From: Actinomadura graeca
Lineage (GTDB): Bacteria; Actinomycetota; Actinomycetes; Streptosporangiales; Streptosporangiaceae
Direction of reading: 5' to 3'
Length of the DNA: 64,000 nt
Assembly (NCBI RefSeq): GCF_019175365.1
Contig: NZ_CP059572.1
Span: forward strand, 5,270,001 to 5,334,000
The number at the start of each line of letters is the position of its first letter. Position 1 is the stretch's first letter. The notes below the pieces were generated by a model, which saw only the letters and a program-made list of their open reading frames with translations, ran no database searches and had not been told where the DNA came from. Positions 1 through 7,923 of this stretch are shown piece by piece. Both the position numbers and the translations under genes were made by a program.

Positions 1-88
1 GACCGATCATCAGCACGGGCCCGGCGCCCGTGACCTCGTAGTACAGCTCGGCATCGGGCACCGCCAACGTCGCGGATCTGATGGTCAT
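1..88 (-). CDS. alpha/beta hydrolase, N-terminal fragment
   Basis: Only the first 29 codons are in the window; the gene runs off the left edge. The start is the ATG at 88-86. The visible protein begins MTIRSATLAVPDAELYYEV and continues into TGAGPVLMIG, which is the usual opening of alpha/beta-hydrolase-fold enzymes: a first beta strand, an LYYEV strand and a G-x-GP-V-L-hydrophobic strand that leads to the oxyanion hole. The catalytic serine, acid and histidine lie outside the window, so substrate and activity cannot be judged. It is divergent from a MarR-type regulator with a palindromic intergenic region, the usual layout for a hydrolase controlled by its neighbouring MarR repressor. Confidence 0.6.
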   Translation of the reverse strand, partial: MTIRSATLAVPDAELYYEVTGAGPVLMIG

Positions 89-186
89 CGTGTTCCCGCC
101 CTCTTCATTCCGCTTGCTGGGTGAAGCCGCTCGTGCCCATGGGTGGGCCGCTGGTGTTCGGGTGGCCCCAGCCTAAAGCATCCGAA

Positions 187-226
187 TAGATGTATTAATC
201 TAGATGCATCTAGGGCGATGTAAGTT
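187..226. promoter_or_regulatory. Palindromic operator and marR -10 box
   Basis: The stretch between the divergent hydrolase and MarR genes is A/T-rich compared with its surroundings. It holds a perfect 14-bp palindrome, CTAGATGCATCTAG, at 200-213 and an overlapping inverted repeat with TAGAT at 187-191 and ATCTA at 198-202. A TAAGTT -10 box lies at 221-226, six bases before the GTG start at 233, so the marR message may be leaderless. MarR proteins bind palindromes of this size near their own promoters; autoregulation and control of the hydrolase are inferred. Confidence 0.55.
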
Positions 227-232
227 GGGAGT

Positions 233-679
233 GTGAACGGAGTCGAGCTGTTCCTGCTGGGGCGGACCCTGATGAAGGTCGGGGAGGAGGCCATGCCGAT
301 GGTGCACGGCGAAAAGCGCGGCGGGACGCGCGCGGTCCTGATCGTGCTAAGCGACATCGTCATGCACCCCGACAGCGCCGTCGGCGAGATCGCCGAGCGC
401 ACCGGACTGCCGCAGAGCCAGGTCTCCACTGCGGTCGCGCGGCTCAGAGAGGCGGGATCGGTAGTGACCACGCCGGATCCGGGCGATCGCCGACGCTCCC
501 TGGTGCGCAAGGCGGACGAGCCGTCGGAGAGGGTGGCAGAAGTACGGGCCACCAGCATCGACACCGCGCTGACGGCTGTCCTCGGTGGTCGGGAGCACCT
601 AGAAGAGGTGACGACGGCTCTGGAGGTCCTGTCGCGTCACCTGACCCCGGCGTCCGTAGTCAACCTACGCTCCAGCTGA
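233..679 (+). CDS. MarR-family transcriptional regulator
   Basis: A 148-residue protein of normal MarR size. The winged helix-turn-helix is visible around residues 45-85: IAERTGLPQSQVSTAVARL is the recognition-helix region, followed by a wing containing TPDPGDRRRS, the typical D-x-R-R signature of the MarR wing. The helices on either side would form the dimer interface. The GTG start was chosen because the protein aligns from there with the family and a -10 box sits exactly six bases upstream. It is divergent from an alpha/beta hydrolase, the likely target gene. The stop codon forms the first bases of a 9-bp repeat tract. The ligand is unknown. Confidence 0.8.
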   Translation: MNGVELFLLGRTLMKVGEEAMPMVHGEKRGGTRAVLIVLSDIVMHPDSAVGEIAERTGLPQSQVSTAVARLREAGSVVTTPDPGDRRRSLVRKADEPSERVAEVRATSIDTALTAVLGGREHLEEVTTALEVLSRHLTPASVVNLRSS

Positions 680-729
680 TCCGCCTGATCCGCCTGATCT
701 GCCTGATTTGCTGATTCGCCTGATCCGGG
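677..729 (+). repeat. 9-bp tandem repeat (TGATCCGCC)
   Basis: About six copies of TGATCCGCC, with single-base changes and one 8-base copy, start at the stop codon of the MarR gene. Two further copies occur near 870-887. This is the left edge of the repeat-rich non-coding region that runs to about 2700. Confidence 0.75.
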
Positions 730-908
730 CACGGCGATGATGCGGTCGGACGAGCGGACGCGATCAGCTGGTGACCCGGTGCGCCCACCGATACGCACCC
801 AGGAACTCCACCGACTCCGCCTCACCGCCCACCCGCGTGAGCGTGCACACGAACCGCGACCGGCGGCCCTGATCCGCCTGATCCGCCGTTTGCTGCCCTC
901 CTGCCCTC

Positions 909-1033
909 CTGCGCTCCGGTCGGTCCGGCGCCCGCCAGCATGTACCTTCGGTTCCCCGCCGTCCGCTATCACGTGCGTTTCGCGACGCACAGCACTTGCC
1001 GTTGCATGCGCCCCGACTGGTGAGGCGTCCCTT
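909..1033. repeat. 125-bp repeat, left copy
   Basis: This segment aligns without gaps to 1848-1972 at an offset of 939 bases, with about three quarters of the bases identical by hand count. The two copies bracket the 7-bp tandem tract. A well-preserved core is CACGTGCG followed by a G/C-rich stretch and GGCACAGCA or CGCACAGCA. No credible gene lies in it. Confidence 0.6.
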
Positions 1034-1084
1034 GTGTGAGTTCTCGTTTGTCCGCCGCCCCGCCTCCCGCCGCCCGTGTGCCGC

Positions 1085-1800
1085 CTCCCGCCCCCCGTCT
1101 GCCGCCCCCGCCGTCTGCTGCCTGCCCCCGCCGTCCGCTGTCCGCTGTCCGCCGTCGGCGCCCGCCGTCCGCTGTCTGCTAGGCGCTGTCCGCTGCCCGT
1201 TGTCTGCCCGCCGTCTGTCGTCCGCTGCGCGTTGTGTGCTGCCCGTCGTCTGCTGCGCGTCGTCCGCTGCCCGTCGCCCGCCGTCGGCCGTCCGCTGTCC
1301 GCCGTCGGCCGTCCGCTGCCCGTTGTCTGCCCGTCGCCTGCTGTCCGCTGTCCGCTGTGCGCCGTCGGCGCCCGCCGTCCGCTGTCTGCTGTGCGCTGTC
1401 CGCTGCCCGTTGTCTGCCCGCCGTCTGTCGTCCGCTGCGCGTTGTGTGCTGCCCGTCGTCTGCTGCGCGTCGTCCGCTGCCCGTCGCCCGCCGTCGGCCG
1501 TCCGCTGTCCGCCGTCGGCCGTCCGCTGCCCGCTGCCCGCTGCCCGTCGCCCGCCGTCGGCCGTCCGCTGTCCGCCGTCGGCCGTCCGCTGTCCGCCGTC
1601 CGCTGTCCGCTGCCCGTCGCCCGCCGTCGGCCGTCCGCTGTCCGCCGTCGGCCGTCCGCTGCCCGCTGTCCGCCGCCCGTCGCCCGCCGTCGGCCGTCCG
1701 CCGTCCGCCGTCCGCCGTCCGCCGCCCGCCGCCCGCCGTCGGCCGTCCCCTGTCCGCTGCCCGTCGCCCGCTGTCCGCCGTCCGCTGTGTTCTGTCCGCC
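1085..1800. repeat. Heptanucleotide tandem repeat tract
   Basis: The sequence reads as successive 7-mers close to GTCCGCY, with common variants GTCGGCC, GCCCGCY and GTCTGCC, for about 700 bases. From about 1500 to 1790 the phase hardly breaks. Inside it a larger unit is duplicated: 1141-1322 matches 1351-1532 at an offset of 210 bases with about three mismatches. Because 7 is not a multiple of 3, each reading frame repeats every 21 bases and rarely meets a stop, which explains the long overlapping open frames on both strands. There is no ribosome binding site or recognisable domain, so I treat it as non-coding. Confidence 0.85.
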
Positions 1801-1847
1801 TGCGCTCCAGTTGACTCGGCGCCCTTGGTCCGCCGTCCGTTGTTCGC

Positions 1848-2240
1848 CTGCGCTCCAGGTGGTCCGGCACCCGTCGGGATGCGCGTCCGGTTTCCTCTCG
1901 TCCGGTGTCACGTGCGTTGCGTCAGGCACAGCAACCGCTGTTGCGTGCGTTCCGAGTGGTGCTGCGTCCATCGTCTACCTGTGTTCTCCGGCCAGGGCGC
2001 ACGCCGTCATGCGCGTTGTTCCTTGGTTGTCCGGTGTGACGTGCATGTGGGTTGCTTTGGCGTCTGCCGTTTCGTGTCGCTTGGTTGCTGTGGTGTCCGT
2101 CGTTCTGCTGCGTTTCGGCAGGTGTGGCACCGGCGGTTTTGGGCTTTGCGGTCCTTCGCTGTCCGCCCTGACGTGCATTTCGGCTGGTGCGACGCCTACG
2201 GTGCCGTCCGCCCTTCGTGTCCTGGTGGTTGGGCGTCCGC
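1848..2240. repeat. 125-bp repeat, right copy plus two weak copies
   Basis: The right copy (1848-1972) matches 909-1033. Two weaker copies follow, recognised by the cores TCCGGTGTGACGTGC at about 2029 and TCCGCCCTGACGTGC at about 2162, giving a spacing of about 130 bases from the core at 1901. Identity of these last two is low outside the core. No gene is supported. Confidence 0.5.
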
Positions 2241-2727
2241 CGTTTGGGTGCGGTCTGGCTAGCCCGCGCTGCATGTCAACTCGTGGCTTCGGTGTGGTGC
2301 GGGTCCGTTGTCTACGTCTGTCGTGGTTGGTGCGGTGTTCGTCGTTCGCTTGCGTTGCGGTTGGTCCGCCGTCGGGCCGTCGGCCGTCCGCGGTGTGGTG
2401 GGTGCTGGGCGGGGGGTGTGGGGCAAGGTGTGTGGCCGGGTGGTTCGCGGGCTGTGGTCCGGGGTGGCACTCGGTGGGGTGGGGGTTACTGATCAGTGGG
2501 GTTTTTCTGGTCTGTGCGAGCGGGGTGTGGATGGGAGTGGGGGAGAGGTGGCGGTTCTGTTGTTGGGGTGGGGTATGAGGGGTGTTTCTGGGTGTGAGGG
2601 CTTGTCGAGAGAGGTTCGAGCCTGGGGAATTGCGGACGGGGCGGGTGATCGACGACTTGCGAGCTGGGGAAGGGAGTGACGGGTTTGGGTAGGGGCGTAG
2701 GAGGGGTTCGGGGCTTATCGTCGGGGC
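2241..2727. other. G/T-rich non-coding stretch
   Basis: The top strand is markedly rich in G and T, with G-runs such as those at 2407-2424, and poor in A and C. No open frame here has a ribosome binding site or family resemblance. It leads into the P450 gene and may contain its promoter, but I cannot point to convincing -35 and -10 boxes. Confidence 0.5.
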
Positions 2728-3936
2728 ATGAGTGAAATGGTCTATGACCCTTGGTCGCCTGAGTTTGTGGCGGATCCTTATCCGGCGTTCGAGTGGTTGC
2801 GCCGGGAGCGGCCCGTCTACCTGGACGAGGCCACGGGGCAGTGGGTGATCAGCCGGTACGAGGACGTGAACGCGCTGCTGCGGGACAGGCGGCTCGGGCG
2901 GACGTACCTGCACGTCGCAGGCCATGAGGAGTTCGGGCAGGAGCCGGAGGCGGAGTTCCTGAAGCCGTTCTGGGACCTGATCCGGGCGGGGATGCTCGAC
3001 ATGGAGCCGCCCACGCACACCCGGTTGCGGCGGCTGGTGTCCAAGGCGTTCACGGCGCGGATGGTCGAGGGGCTGCGGCCGATGATCCGGCGGCTCGCCG
3101 GGGAACTGGCGGGGGAGTTGGCGGCCGCCGGGGGCGGCGACCTGCTCGCCGAGGTCGCCGAGCCGCTGCCGGTGAACGTGATCGCGGAGATGCTCGGGGT
3201 GCCGGTGGAGGATCGGCGTCTGCTGCGGCCCTGGTCGGCCGACATCTGCGGCATGTACGAGTTGAACCCGGCCGAGGAGGTGCAGCGGAAGGCCGTCCGG
3301 GCCGCCGCCGAGTTCTCCGGGTACCTGCGCGAGCTGTCGCGTTCGCGGCGGGACGAGCCGCGCGACGATCTCATCAGTGCGCTCGCGCAGGTCGTCGACG
3401 ATGGGGACCGGCTCACCGAGGACGAGCTGATCGGCACATGCGTCCTGCTGCTCAACGCGGGGCATGAGGCCACGGTCAACTCGACCGGCAACGGCTGGTG
3501 GGCGCTGTTCCGTCATCCGGAGGAGCTGGAGCGGCTGCGGGCCGATCCCTCGCTCGTCCCGACGGCCGTCGAGGAGTTGCTGCGGTACGACACTCCGGCG
3601 CCGATGTTCGAGCGCTGGGTGCTGGAGGACATCACGGTCGGAGGGGTCGATATCCCGCGCGGCGCCGAGGTCGCGTTGCAGTTCGCCTCCGCCAACCGGG
3701 ATCCGGAGATGTTCGCCGATCCCGACCGGCTCGACCTCGGCCGGGATCCGAATCCCCACATCACGTTCGGCCTCGGGATCCACTACTGCCTGGGCGCGCC
3801 GCTGGGGCGGATCGAGCTGGCCGAGTCGTATGGCGCGGTCCTGCGGTCGGCGCCTGACCTGCGGCTGGTCAGCGAGCCGAAGTGGAAGCCGGGATTCGTC
3901 CTGCGCGGCTTGGAGGCCCTGTACGTCGAAAGGTGA
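2728..3936 (+). CDS. Cytochrome P450
   Basis: A 402-residue soluble bacterial class I P450, a haem monooxygenase needing ferredoxin and reductase that are not encoded nearby. The haem-binding loop FGLGIHYCLG is present with the axial cysteine at about residue 354. The ExxR motif is in EELLRY, and the I-helix motif is AGHEAT at 244-249. In the usual AGxxT motif the fifth position is the threonine that helps O2 activation; here it is alanine followed by threonine, a variation also known from P450eryF and many actinobacterial P450s. The gene converges on the MidA-type methyltransferase with eight bases between stops. The substrate is unknown; hydroxylation of a small natural product or xenobiotic is the family expectation. 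Confidence 0.93.
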   Translation: MSEMVYDPWSPEFVADPYPAFEWLRRERPVYLDEATGQWVISRYEDVNALLRDRRLGRTYLHVAGHEEFGQEPEAEFLKPFWDLIRAGMLDMEPPTHTRLRRLVSKAFTARMVEGLRPMIRRLAGELAGELAAAGGGDLLAEVAEPLPVNVIAEMLGVPVEDRRLLRPWSADICGMYELNPAEEVQRKAVRAAAEFSGYLRELSRSRRDEPRDDLISALAQVVDDGDRLTEDELIGTCVLLLNAGHEATVNSTGNGWWALFRHPEELERLRADPSLVPTAVEELLRYDTPAPMFERWVLEDITVGGVDIPRGAEVALQFASANRDPEMFADPDRLDLGRDPNPHITFGLGIHYCLGAPLGRIELAESYGAVLRSAPDLRLVSEPKWKPGFVLRGLEALYVER

Positions 3937-3944
3937 CGCCCTGG

Positions 3945-4958
3945 TCAGGTCGCCAGGGAGGCGGGCAGGGGGACGGCGACGGCCTGGGCCAGCCAGCCGA
4001 ACCCGCCCAGGCCGGAGGGGTCGGTCAGCTCGGCGTCCTCGCCGGCCTGGCAGAGGGCGGTGAGGTAGGCGCGGGGATCGCTGTGGGCGAGGCCGATCGG
4101 CGGGCGTGCGCCCGAGAGGCCGAGGGCGCGCAGGGCGGTGCGCTGTGTGGTGAGCACGCTGGACGTGGCGCCCGCGCGTTCACCGGCCTCGGCGCAGGCG
4201 TCGAGGGCGACGTGGGCGGTGACGTCGCATGAACCGTCCGGGACGGCGGGGACGGTCGAGCCGTCGCGGTAGCCGGTCAGCGTCCCGGACTGCGGGCGGG
4301 AGTCGCGGCCGTGCGAGTAGTCCACGGCCACGGCGAGGCCGCTTTGAACCCGTTTCACGACCGATGCCCATGCGGCGCAGCGTGGATGGCCGATCTCGGC
4401 GCGGTCGCCTGGTTCGTGCAAGGGCCACCAGCGTTCCAGCCATTCGCGGTCTTGGCCGGTGGGTTCGGGGCCGGTGCGTTCGGTTCCGCTGGACGGGTCC
4501 ACGAGGACGGTCCGGATGCCGTCCGGTGTCTGCTCGGCCACGTCCAGCGGGATGTTGTCGAGCCACTCGTTGGCGACCGCGAGGCCGGTGATCTCCGGGG
4601 GCAGGTCCGGCCGCCAGGTGATCCCGGCGGGAAGGCCGGGGGGACGGGGCGCGATCTCGACGGCGGTGGGTGTGAGCCGTTCGGCGAGGTCGGGTGGAAG
4701 GCAGGCCAGAACGTTGGCGAGGAGCCGTCCCGAGCCGGCGCCCACGTCCACGAGGTCGAGGCGGTCCGGGCGGCCGAGCGCGGTGTCGACCTCGGCCAGC
4801 AGCCGGGCGACCGCCGTGGCGAAGCGGGGGGAGGCGTGCACGGAGGTGCGGAAGTGCTCCGAGGGGCGCTCGCCGCGGCGGTAGAAGCCGCCCTCCCCGT
4901 ACAGCGCCCGCTCCATCGCGGTGCGCCATGTCAGCCATTCGATCACCGACCCAGCCAT
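3945..4958 (-). CDS. MidA/NDUFAF7-type SAM-dependent methyltransferase
   Basis: A 337-residue protein of the COG1565 (DUF185) class I methyltransferase family. Family landmarks are the N-terminal FRTSVHASPRF segment, the SAM-binding loop DVGAGSGRLL (about residues 71-80), the NEWLDNIP segment after the fourth strand, and the later YRDGSTVPAVPDGSCDVTAHV region. The mitochondrial member NDUFAF7/MidA methylates an arginine of a complex I subunit; the bacterial substrate is not established, so arginine methylation here is only an extrapolation. It is divergent from the sensor kinase gene, and its 3' end faces the P450 gene. The ATG at 4958 is the first start compatible with the family's N-terminus. 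Confidence 0.85.
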   Translation of the reverse strand: MAGSVIEWLTWRTAMERALYGEGGFYRRGERPSEHFRTSVHASPRFATAVARLLAEVDTALGRPDRLDLVDVGAGSGRLLANVLACLPPDLAERLTPTAVEIAPRPPGLPAGITWRPDLPPEITGLAVANEWLDNIPLDVAEQTPDGIRTVLVDPSSGTERTGPEPTGQDREWLERWWPLHEPGDRAEIGHPRCAAWASVVKRVQSGLAVAVDYSHGRDSRPQSGTLTGYRDGSTVPAVPDGSCDVTAHVALDACAEAGERAGATSSVLTTQRTALRALGLSGARPPIGLAHSDPRAYLTALCQAGEDAELTDPSGLGGFGWLAQAVAVPLPASLAT

Positions 4959-5068
4959 TCGTGCGACGTTACCGTGCGTGGCGGTCCCGGGCGGGCCATC
5001 CCTGCGGGGGAGCCGGTTCCGACTTGCGGCTGATCCGAGGCTGACCTGCGGCTACATACCCTGTCGGC

Positions 5069-6238
5069 ATGGTCGGGACCTACTGGGAGTGGCTGCGGGG
5101 CAAGAAGCCGCTGGTCGATGCGTTCCTCGTCGGGACGGTCATGCTCCTGTCGCTCCCGGAGCTGGTCAACGGCGGCTCCGACCGTGTCGCGGTCTGGCTG
5201 GTGACGGCCGCGCTGCTGGCGCCGCTGATCGTGCGCCGGATGTTCCCCCGGACGGTCTTCGCGGCGGTCGCGCTGATCTCGTTCGCCCAGTGTGTCGCGG
5301 ATTTCCGGATCGTCCCGGCGAACATCGCGGTTCTGATCGGCGTCTACACGGTCGCGGCCGGGTGCACGTTCCGGTGGGGGCTGGCCTCGGCGCTGGTGGC
5401 GGAGGTGGGCGCGTGCCTGGCGACCGTCCGGTACTCCTACAACGGCGACGGCAGGAAGACCACGTTCCTCGTGCTGTCGGTGCTGGTGGCGGGGGTGTGG
5501 ATCCTCGGCCTGCACATGCGGACGCGCCGCGCCTACCTGCGGTCGGTGGAGGAGCGCGCCGAGCGGCTGGAGCGGGAGCGGGACGCCGAGGTCCAGATGG
5601 CGATGTCCGCCGAGCGGGCCCGGATCGCGCGTGAGCTGCACGACGTCATCGCGCACAACGTCAGCGTGATCGTGGTGCAGGCCGACGGGGCGTCCTACGC
5701 GATCGACACCGACGCCCGGCGGGCGCGCCAGGCGCTGGAGACGATCTCCTCGACCGGGCGGCTGGCGCTGGCGGAGATGAGGCGGCTGCTCGGCGTGCTG
5801 AGGGAGAGCGACGACGTGGGGGTGTACGCGCCGCAGCCCGGCGTCGCGCAGCTGGACGACCTGGTGGAGCAGGTCCGCGCGTCGGGGCTGGCGGTGACGT
5901 TCGAGGTGGACGGCACGCCGGCGTCGATGTCGGAGGGACGGCAGCTCACGGTGTTCCGGATCGTCCAGGAGGCGCTGACCAACACGCTCAAGCACGGTGG
6001 CCTGCGGGTCTCGGCGGACGTCCGGCTGTGCTACGCGGGCGACGCGGTGGTGGTGCGGGTCGTGGACGACGGCCGGGGCGCGGCGGCCGCCGACGACGGC
6101 CGAGGGCACGGGCTCGTGGGGATGCGGGAGCGGGCGGCCGTGTACGGGGGCAGCGTCCGGGCGTCGCCGCGTCCCGGGGGCGGGTTCGAGGTGGTCGCGC
6201 GGATCCCGGTCCGCGAGGACGGCCGCATGGCCGGGTGA
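5069..6238 (+). CDS. NarL-type sensor histidine kinase
   Basis: A 389-residue membrane kinase with four or five predicted transmembrane segments in roughly the first 150 residues, a short coiled linker, then a HisKA_3 dimerisation domain. Its phospho-acceptor is H191 in ARIARELHDVIAHNVS. A C-terminal HATPase_c domain follows, with N-box TNTLKHG and G-box GHGLVGMRER. It lacks a large extracellular sensor, so it probably senses a membrane or envelope signal through the transmembrane bundle, as LiaS/DesK-type kinases do. A TACCCT -10 box at 5057-5062 lies six bases from the ATG, suggesting a leaderless transcript. The response regulator follows after 149 bases and is the expected partner. Confidence 0.92.
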   Translation: MVGTYWEWLRGKKPLVDAFLVGTVMLLSLPELVNGGSDRVAVWLVTAALLAPLIVRRMFPRTVFAAVALISFAQCVADFRIVPANIAVLIGVYTVAAGCTFRWGLASALVAEVGACLATVRYSYNGDGRKTTFLVLSVLVAGVWILGLHMRTRRAYLRSVEERAERLERERDAEVQMAMSAERARIARELHDVIAHNVSVIVVQADGASYAIDTDARRARQALETISSTGRLALAEMRRLLGVLRESDDVGVYAPQPGVAQLDDLVEQVRASGLAVTFEVDGTPASMSEGRQLTVFRIVQEALTNTLKHGGLRVSADVRLCYAGDAVVVRVVDDGRGAAAADDGRGHGLVGMRERAAVYGGSVRASPRPGGGFEVVARIPVREDGRMAG

Positions 6239-6387
6239 GGCGCGCCGGGCGGGGCCGGGCGTGCCGGGCGTGAGGCGCGTGCGGGGCCGGAGGCCGGGCG
6301 TGGGCTCGGCGGGTTCACCGGACGGCCTGTGGGGCGGGGCGCGAAATGGTAGGGCTTGTCGACGATGTCGGTTCTCTAGGAGGCAGG

Positions 6388-7074
6388 GTGGACGAGATGG
6401 ACGAGGCGCCGATCCGGGTCGTGCTGGTCGATGACCAGGCGCTGGTGCGGGCCGGGTTCCGGATGGTCCTGGACGCGCAGCCCGACATCGACGTCGTCGG
6501 TGAGGCCGCCGACGGGCGGCAGGTGCTGGACCTGCTCCGCACGACGCGGGCCGACGTCGTCCTCATGGACGTGCGGATGCCGCGGATGGACGGCATCGAG
6601 GCGACCCGGCGCGTCGTCGCCGCGTCCGGGCCGAAGGTGATCATCCTGACGACGTTCGACCTGGACGAGTACGCGTTCGCCGCGATCAAGGCCGGGGCGG
6701 GCGGGTTCCTGCTGAAGGACGCGGGCCCGGCCCAGCTGATCGAGGCGATCAAGTCGGTGCACTCGGGGGACGCGGTGGTGGCGCCGAGCACGACCAAGCG
6801 GCTGCTGGACCGTTTCGCGCTGCACCTCCCGGACGCCGAGGACAAGGCGCTCGGCGCGCTGGAGAGCCTCACCGACCGGGAGAACGAGGTCCTGGGGCTG
6901 GTGGCGCGCGGGATGTCCAACGCGGAGATCGCCGAGCGGCTGTACGTGTCGGAGGCGACCGTGAAGACGCACATGGGGCGGATCCTGATGAAGCTGGGCC
7001 TGCGCGATCGGGTGCAGGCGGTCGTCTTCGCCTACGAGACGGGTCTGGTCAAGAGCGGCCAGAGAGGCGACTAG
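6388..7074 (+). CDS. NarL/LuxR-family response regulator
   Basis: A 228-residue regulator. The receiver domain covers about residues 1-125 with acidic residues in LVDDQ, phospho-acceptor D61 in VVLMDVRMPRMDG and the conserved lysine in FLLKDAG. The C-terminal LuxR-type helix-turn-helix is LTDRENEVLGLVARGMSNAE and the residues after it. The GTG at 6388 was chosen because AGGAGG at 6378-6383 sits four bases before it; an ATG at 6397 is possible but worse spaced. It is the presumed phosphorylation partner of the histidine kinase just upstream. The chaplin-like gene and the ABC exporter downstream are plausible targets only by position. Confidence 0.93.
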   Translation: MDEMDEAPIRVVLVDDQALVRAGFRMVLDAQPDIDVVGEAADGRQVLDLLRTTRADVVLMDVRMPRMDGIEATRRVVAASGPKVIILTTFDLDEYAFAAIKAGAGGFLLKDAGPAQLIEAIKSVHSGDAVVAPSTTKRLLDRFALHLPDAEDKALGALESLTDRENEVLGLVARGMSNAEIAERLYVSEATVKTHMGRILMKLGLRDRVQAVVFAYETGLVKSGQRGD

Positions 7075-7238
7075 CCCTGTCGCCGCCACCCCTTGATCAC
7101 CATTTGCCGCTGTCTTGGGGAGTTCTAGTTCTGTAGTGGAAAGTAGCTGGGTAACTACCGTACGCGATGCCCTCCGTCCGGAGGGTGTCGGCACTGTCAA
7201 CGGGTCCACTGCACAACCCGACGTACGGGAGGATTCTC

Positions 7239-7550
7239 GTGATCAAGAAGCTTGCCGCCAGCGGCATCCTGGGCCTGGCCGTCGCCGGCTCCGCCCTCAC
7301 CGCGGCCCCGGCCTACGCCGGCGGCGACCACGACCACGGCTACGGCCATGGGCACGGCCACGGCCACGGACACGGCCACGGACACGACGGCCACTTCTCC
7401 AACAACCACACCAGTGGCAATTTCTCGATCCTGGGTGGCAACCAGGTCTTCGTCCCGATCTCGGTCCCGATCAACGTCTGCGGCAACGCCGTGGCCGTCG
7501 TCGGCATCGCGGGCGCGAGCTGCAAGGGCGGCGCGTCCGTCCGCAACTGA
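7239..7550 (+). CDS. Small secreted chaplin-like protein with Gly-His repeats
   Basis: A 103-residue precursor. The GTG at 7239 is preceded by a good GGGAGGA ribosome site at 7227-7233, and translation from it gives a clean signal peptide: MIKKLAASG, a hydrophobic stretch, and an AYA cleavage site near residue 27. The mature part opens with a run of Gly-His dipeptides (about eight GH units), then SNNHTSGNFS, then a region like the chaplin (DUF320) core: GNQVFVPISVPINVCGN followed by AVAVVGIAGASC. Chaplins are amyloid-forming surface proteins of sporulating actinobacteria. The two cysteines and the GN...PVNVCGN pattern fit, but the Gly-His tract is unusual and could bind metal. Family assignment is probable, function inferred. 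Confidence 0.75.
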   Translation: MIKKLAASGILGLAVAGSALTAAPAYAGGDHDHGYGHGHGHGHGHGHGHDGHFSNNHTSGNFSILGGNQVFVPISVPINVCGNAVAVVGIAGASCKGGASVRN

Positions 7551-7614
7551 AATCGCTGAACCATCGCCGCCGGGCGGTGACGGGTCGCCTTCAGGCGGCC
7601 CGGGGTCCGGCGGT

Positions 7615-7652
7615 GCGGACGCCGGGAGTCCGCTGGGGCTCCCGGCGTCCGC
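7615..7652 (+). terminator. Strong hairpin after the chaplin-like gene
   Basis: GCGGACGCCGGGAG at 7615-7628 pairs perfectly with CTCCCGGCGTCCGC at 7639-7652 around a ten-base loop. There is no U-tract, as is common for actinobacterial terminators. The gap 7551-7923 otherwise holds only GTCCG/GTCCGGCC-type low-complexity repeats near 7650-7740 and the operator described at 7789. Confidence 0.7.
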
Positions 7653-7788
7653 GTGTCCGTCCGAGCGTTCGCCTGCGCGTCCGTCGGCGTGTCCGGCCGC
7701 GCGTCCGGCCGCGAGTCCGGCCGCGTCGGCTCGCAGGTCGGCCGGTTACGGGCCTTCGCGGATGAGTCGGCGAGATGGCTGATGACCT

Positions 7789-7808
7789 CGTACGACTCAG
7801 GTCGTACG
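7789..7808. promoter_or_regulatory. Perfect inverted repeat upstream of the ABC exporter
   Basis: CGTACGAC at 7789-7796 and GTCGTACG at 7801-7808 form a perfect 8-bp inverted repeat with a four-base spacer, 116 bases before the exporter start. A TACCGT -10-like box lies at 7883-7888. The size and A/T-poor symmetric form suggest a repressor site, for example of TetR or PadR type. No regulator gene is adjacent, so the protein is unknown. Confidence 0.45.
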
Positions 7809-7923
7809 GGATGAGACGGGCGCGCCGGAAGGCTGACCCGAAGCGTGGCCGCGGGGCTGATGGCCGGGGACGCGCCGCTTCCTACCGTTGAGCACGATCG
7901 TCCGCATCAACGAAGGAGCAGCC

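Noticed and set aside
637..2578. Long overlapping open frames on both strands (several of 270-500 codons) in the first repeat region
   Set aside because: They are a by-product of the 7-bp repeat and base skew: translations are heptad-like strings of Arg, Ala, Asp, Gly and Pro/Ser, several frames are open at once, and none has a ribosome site or a domain.
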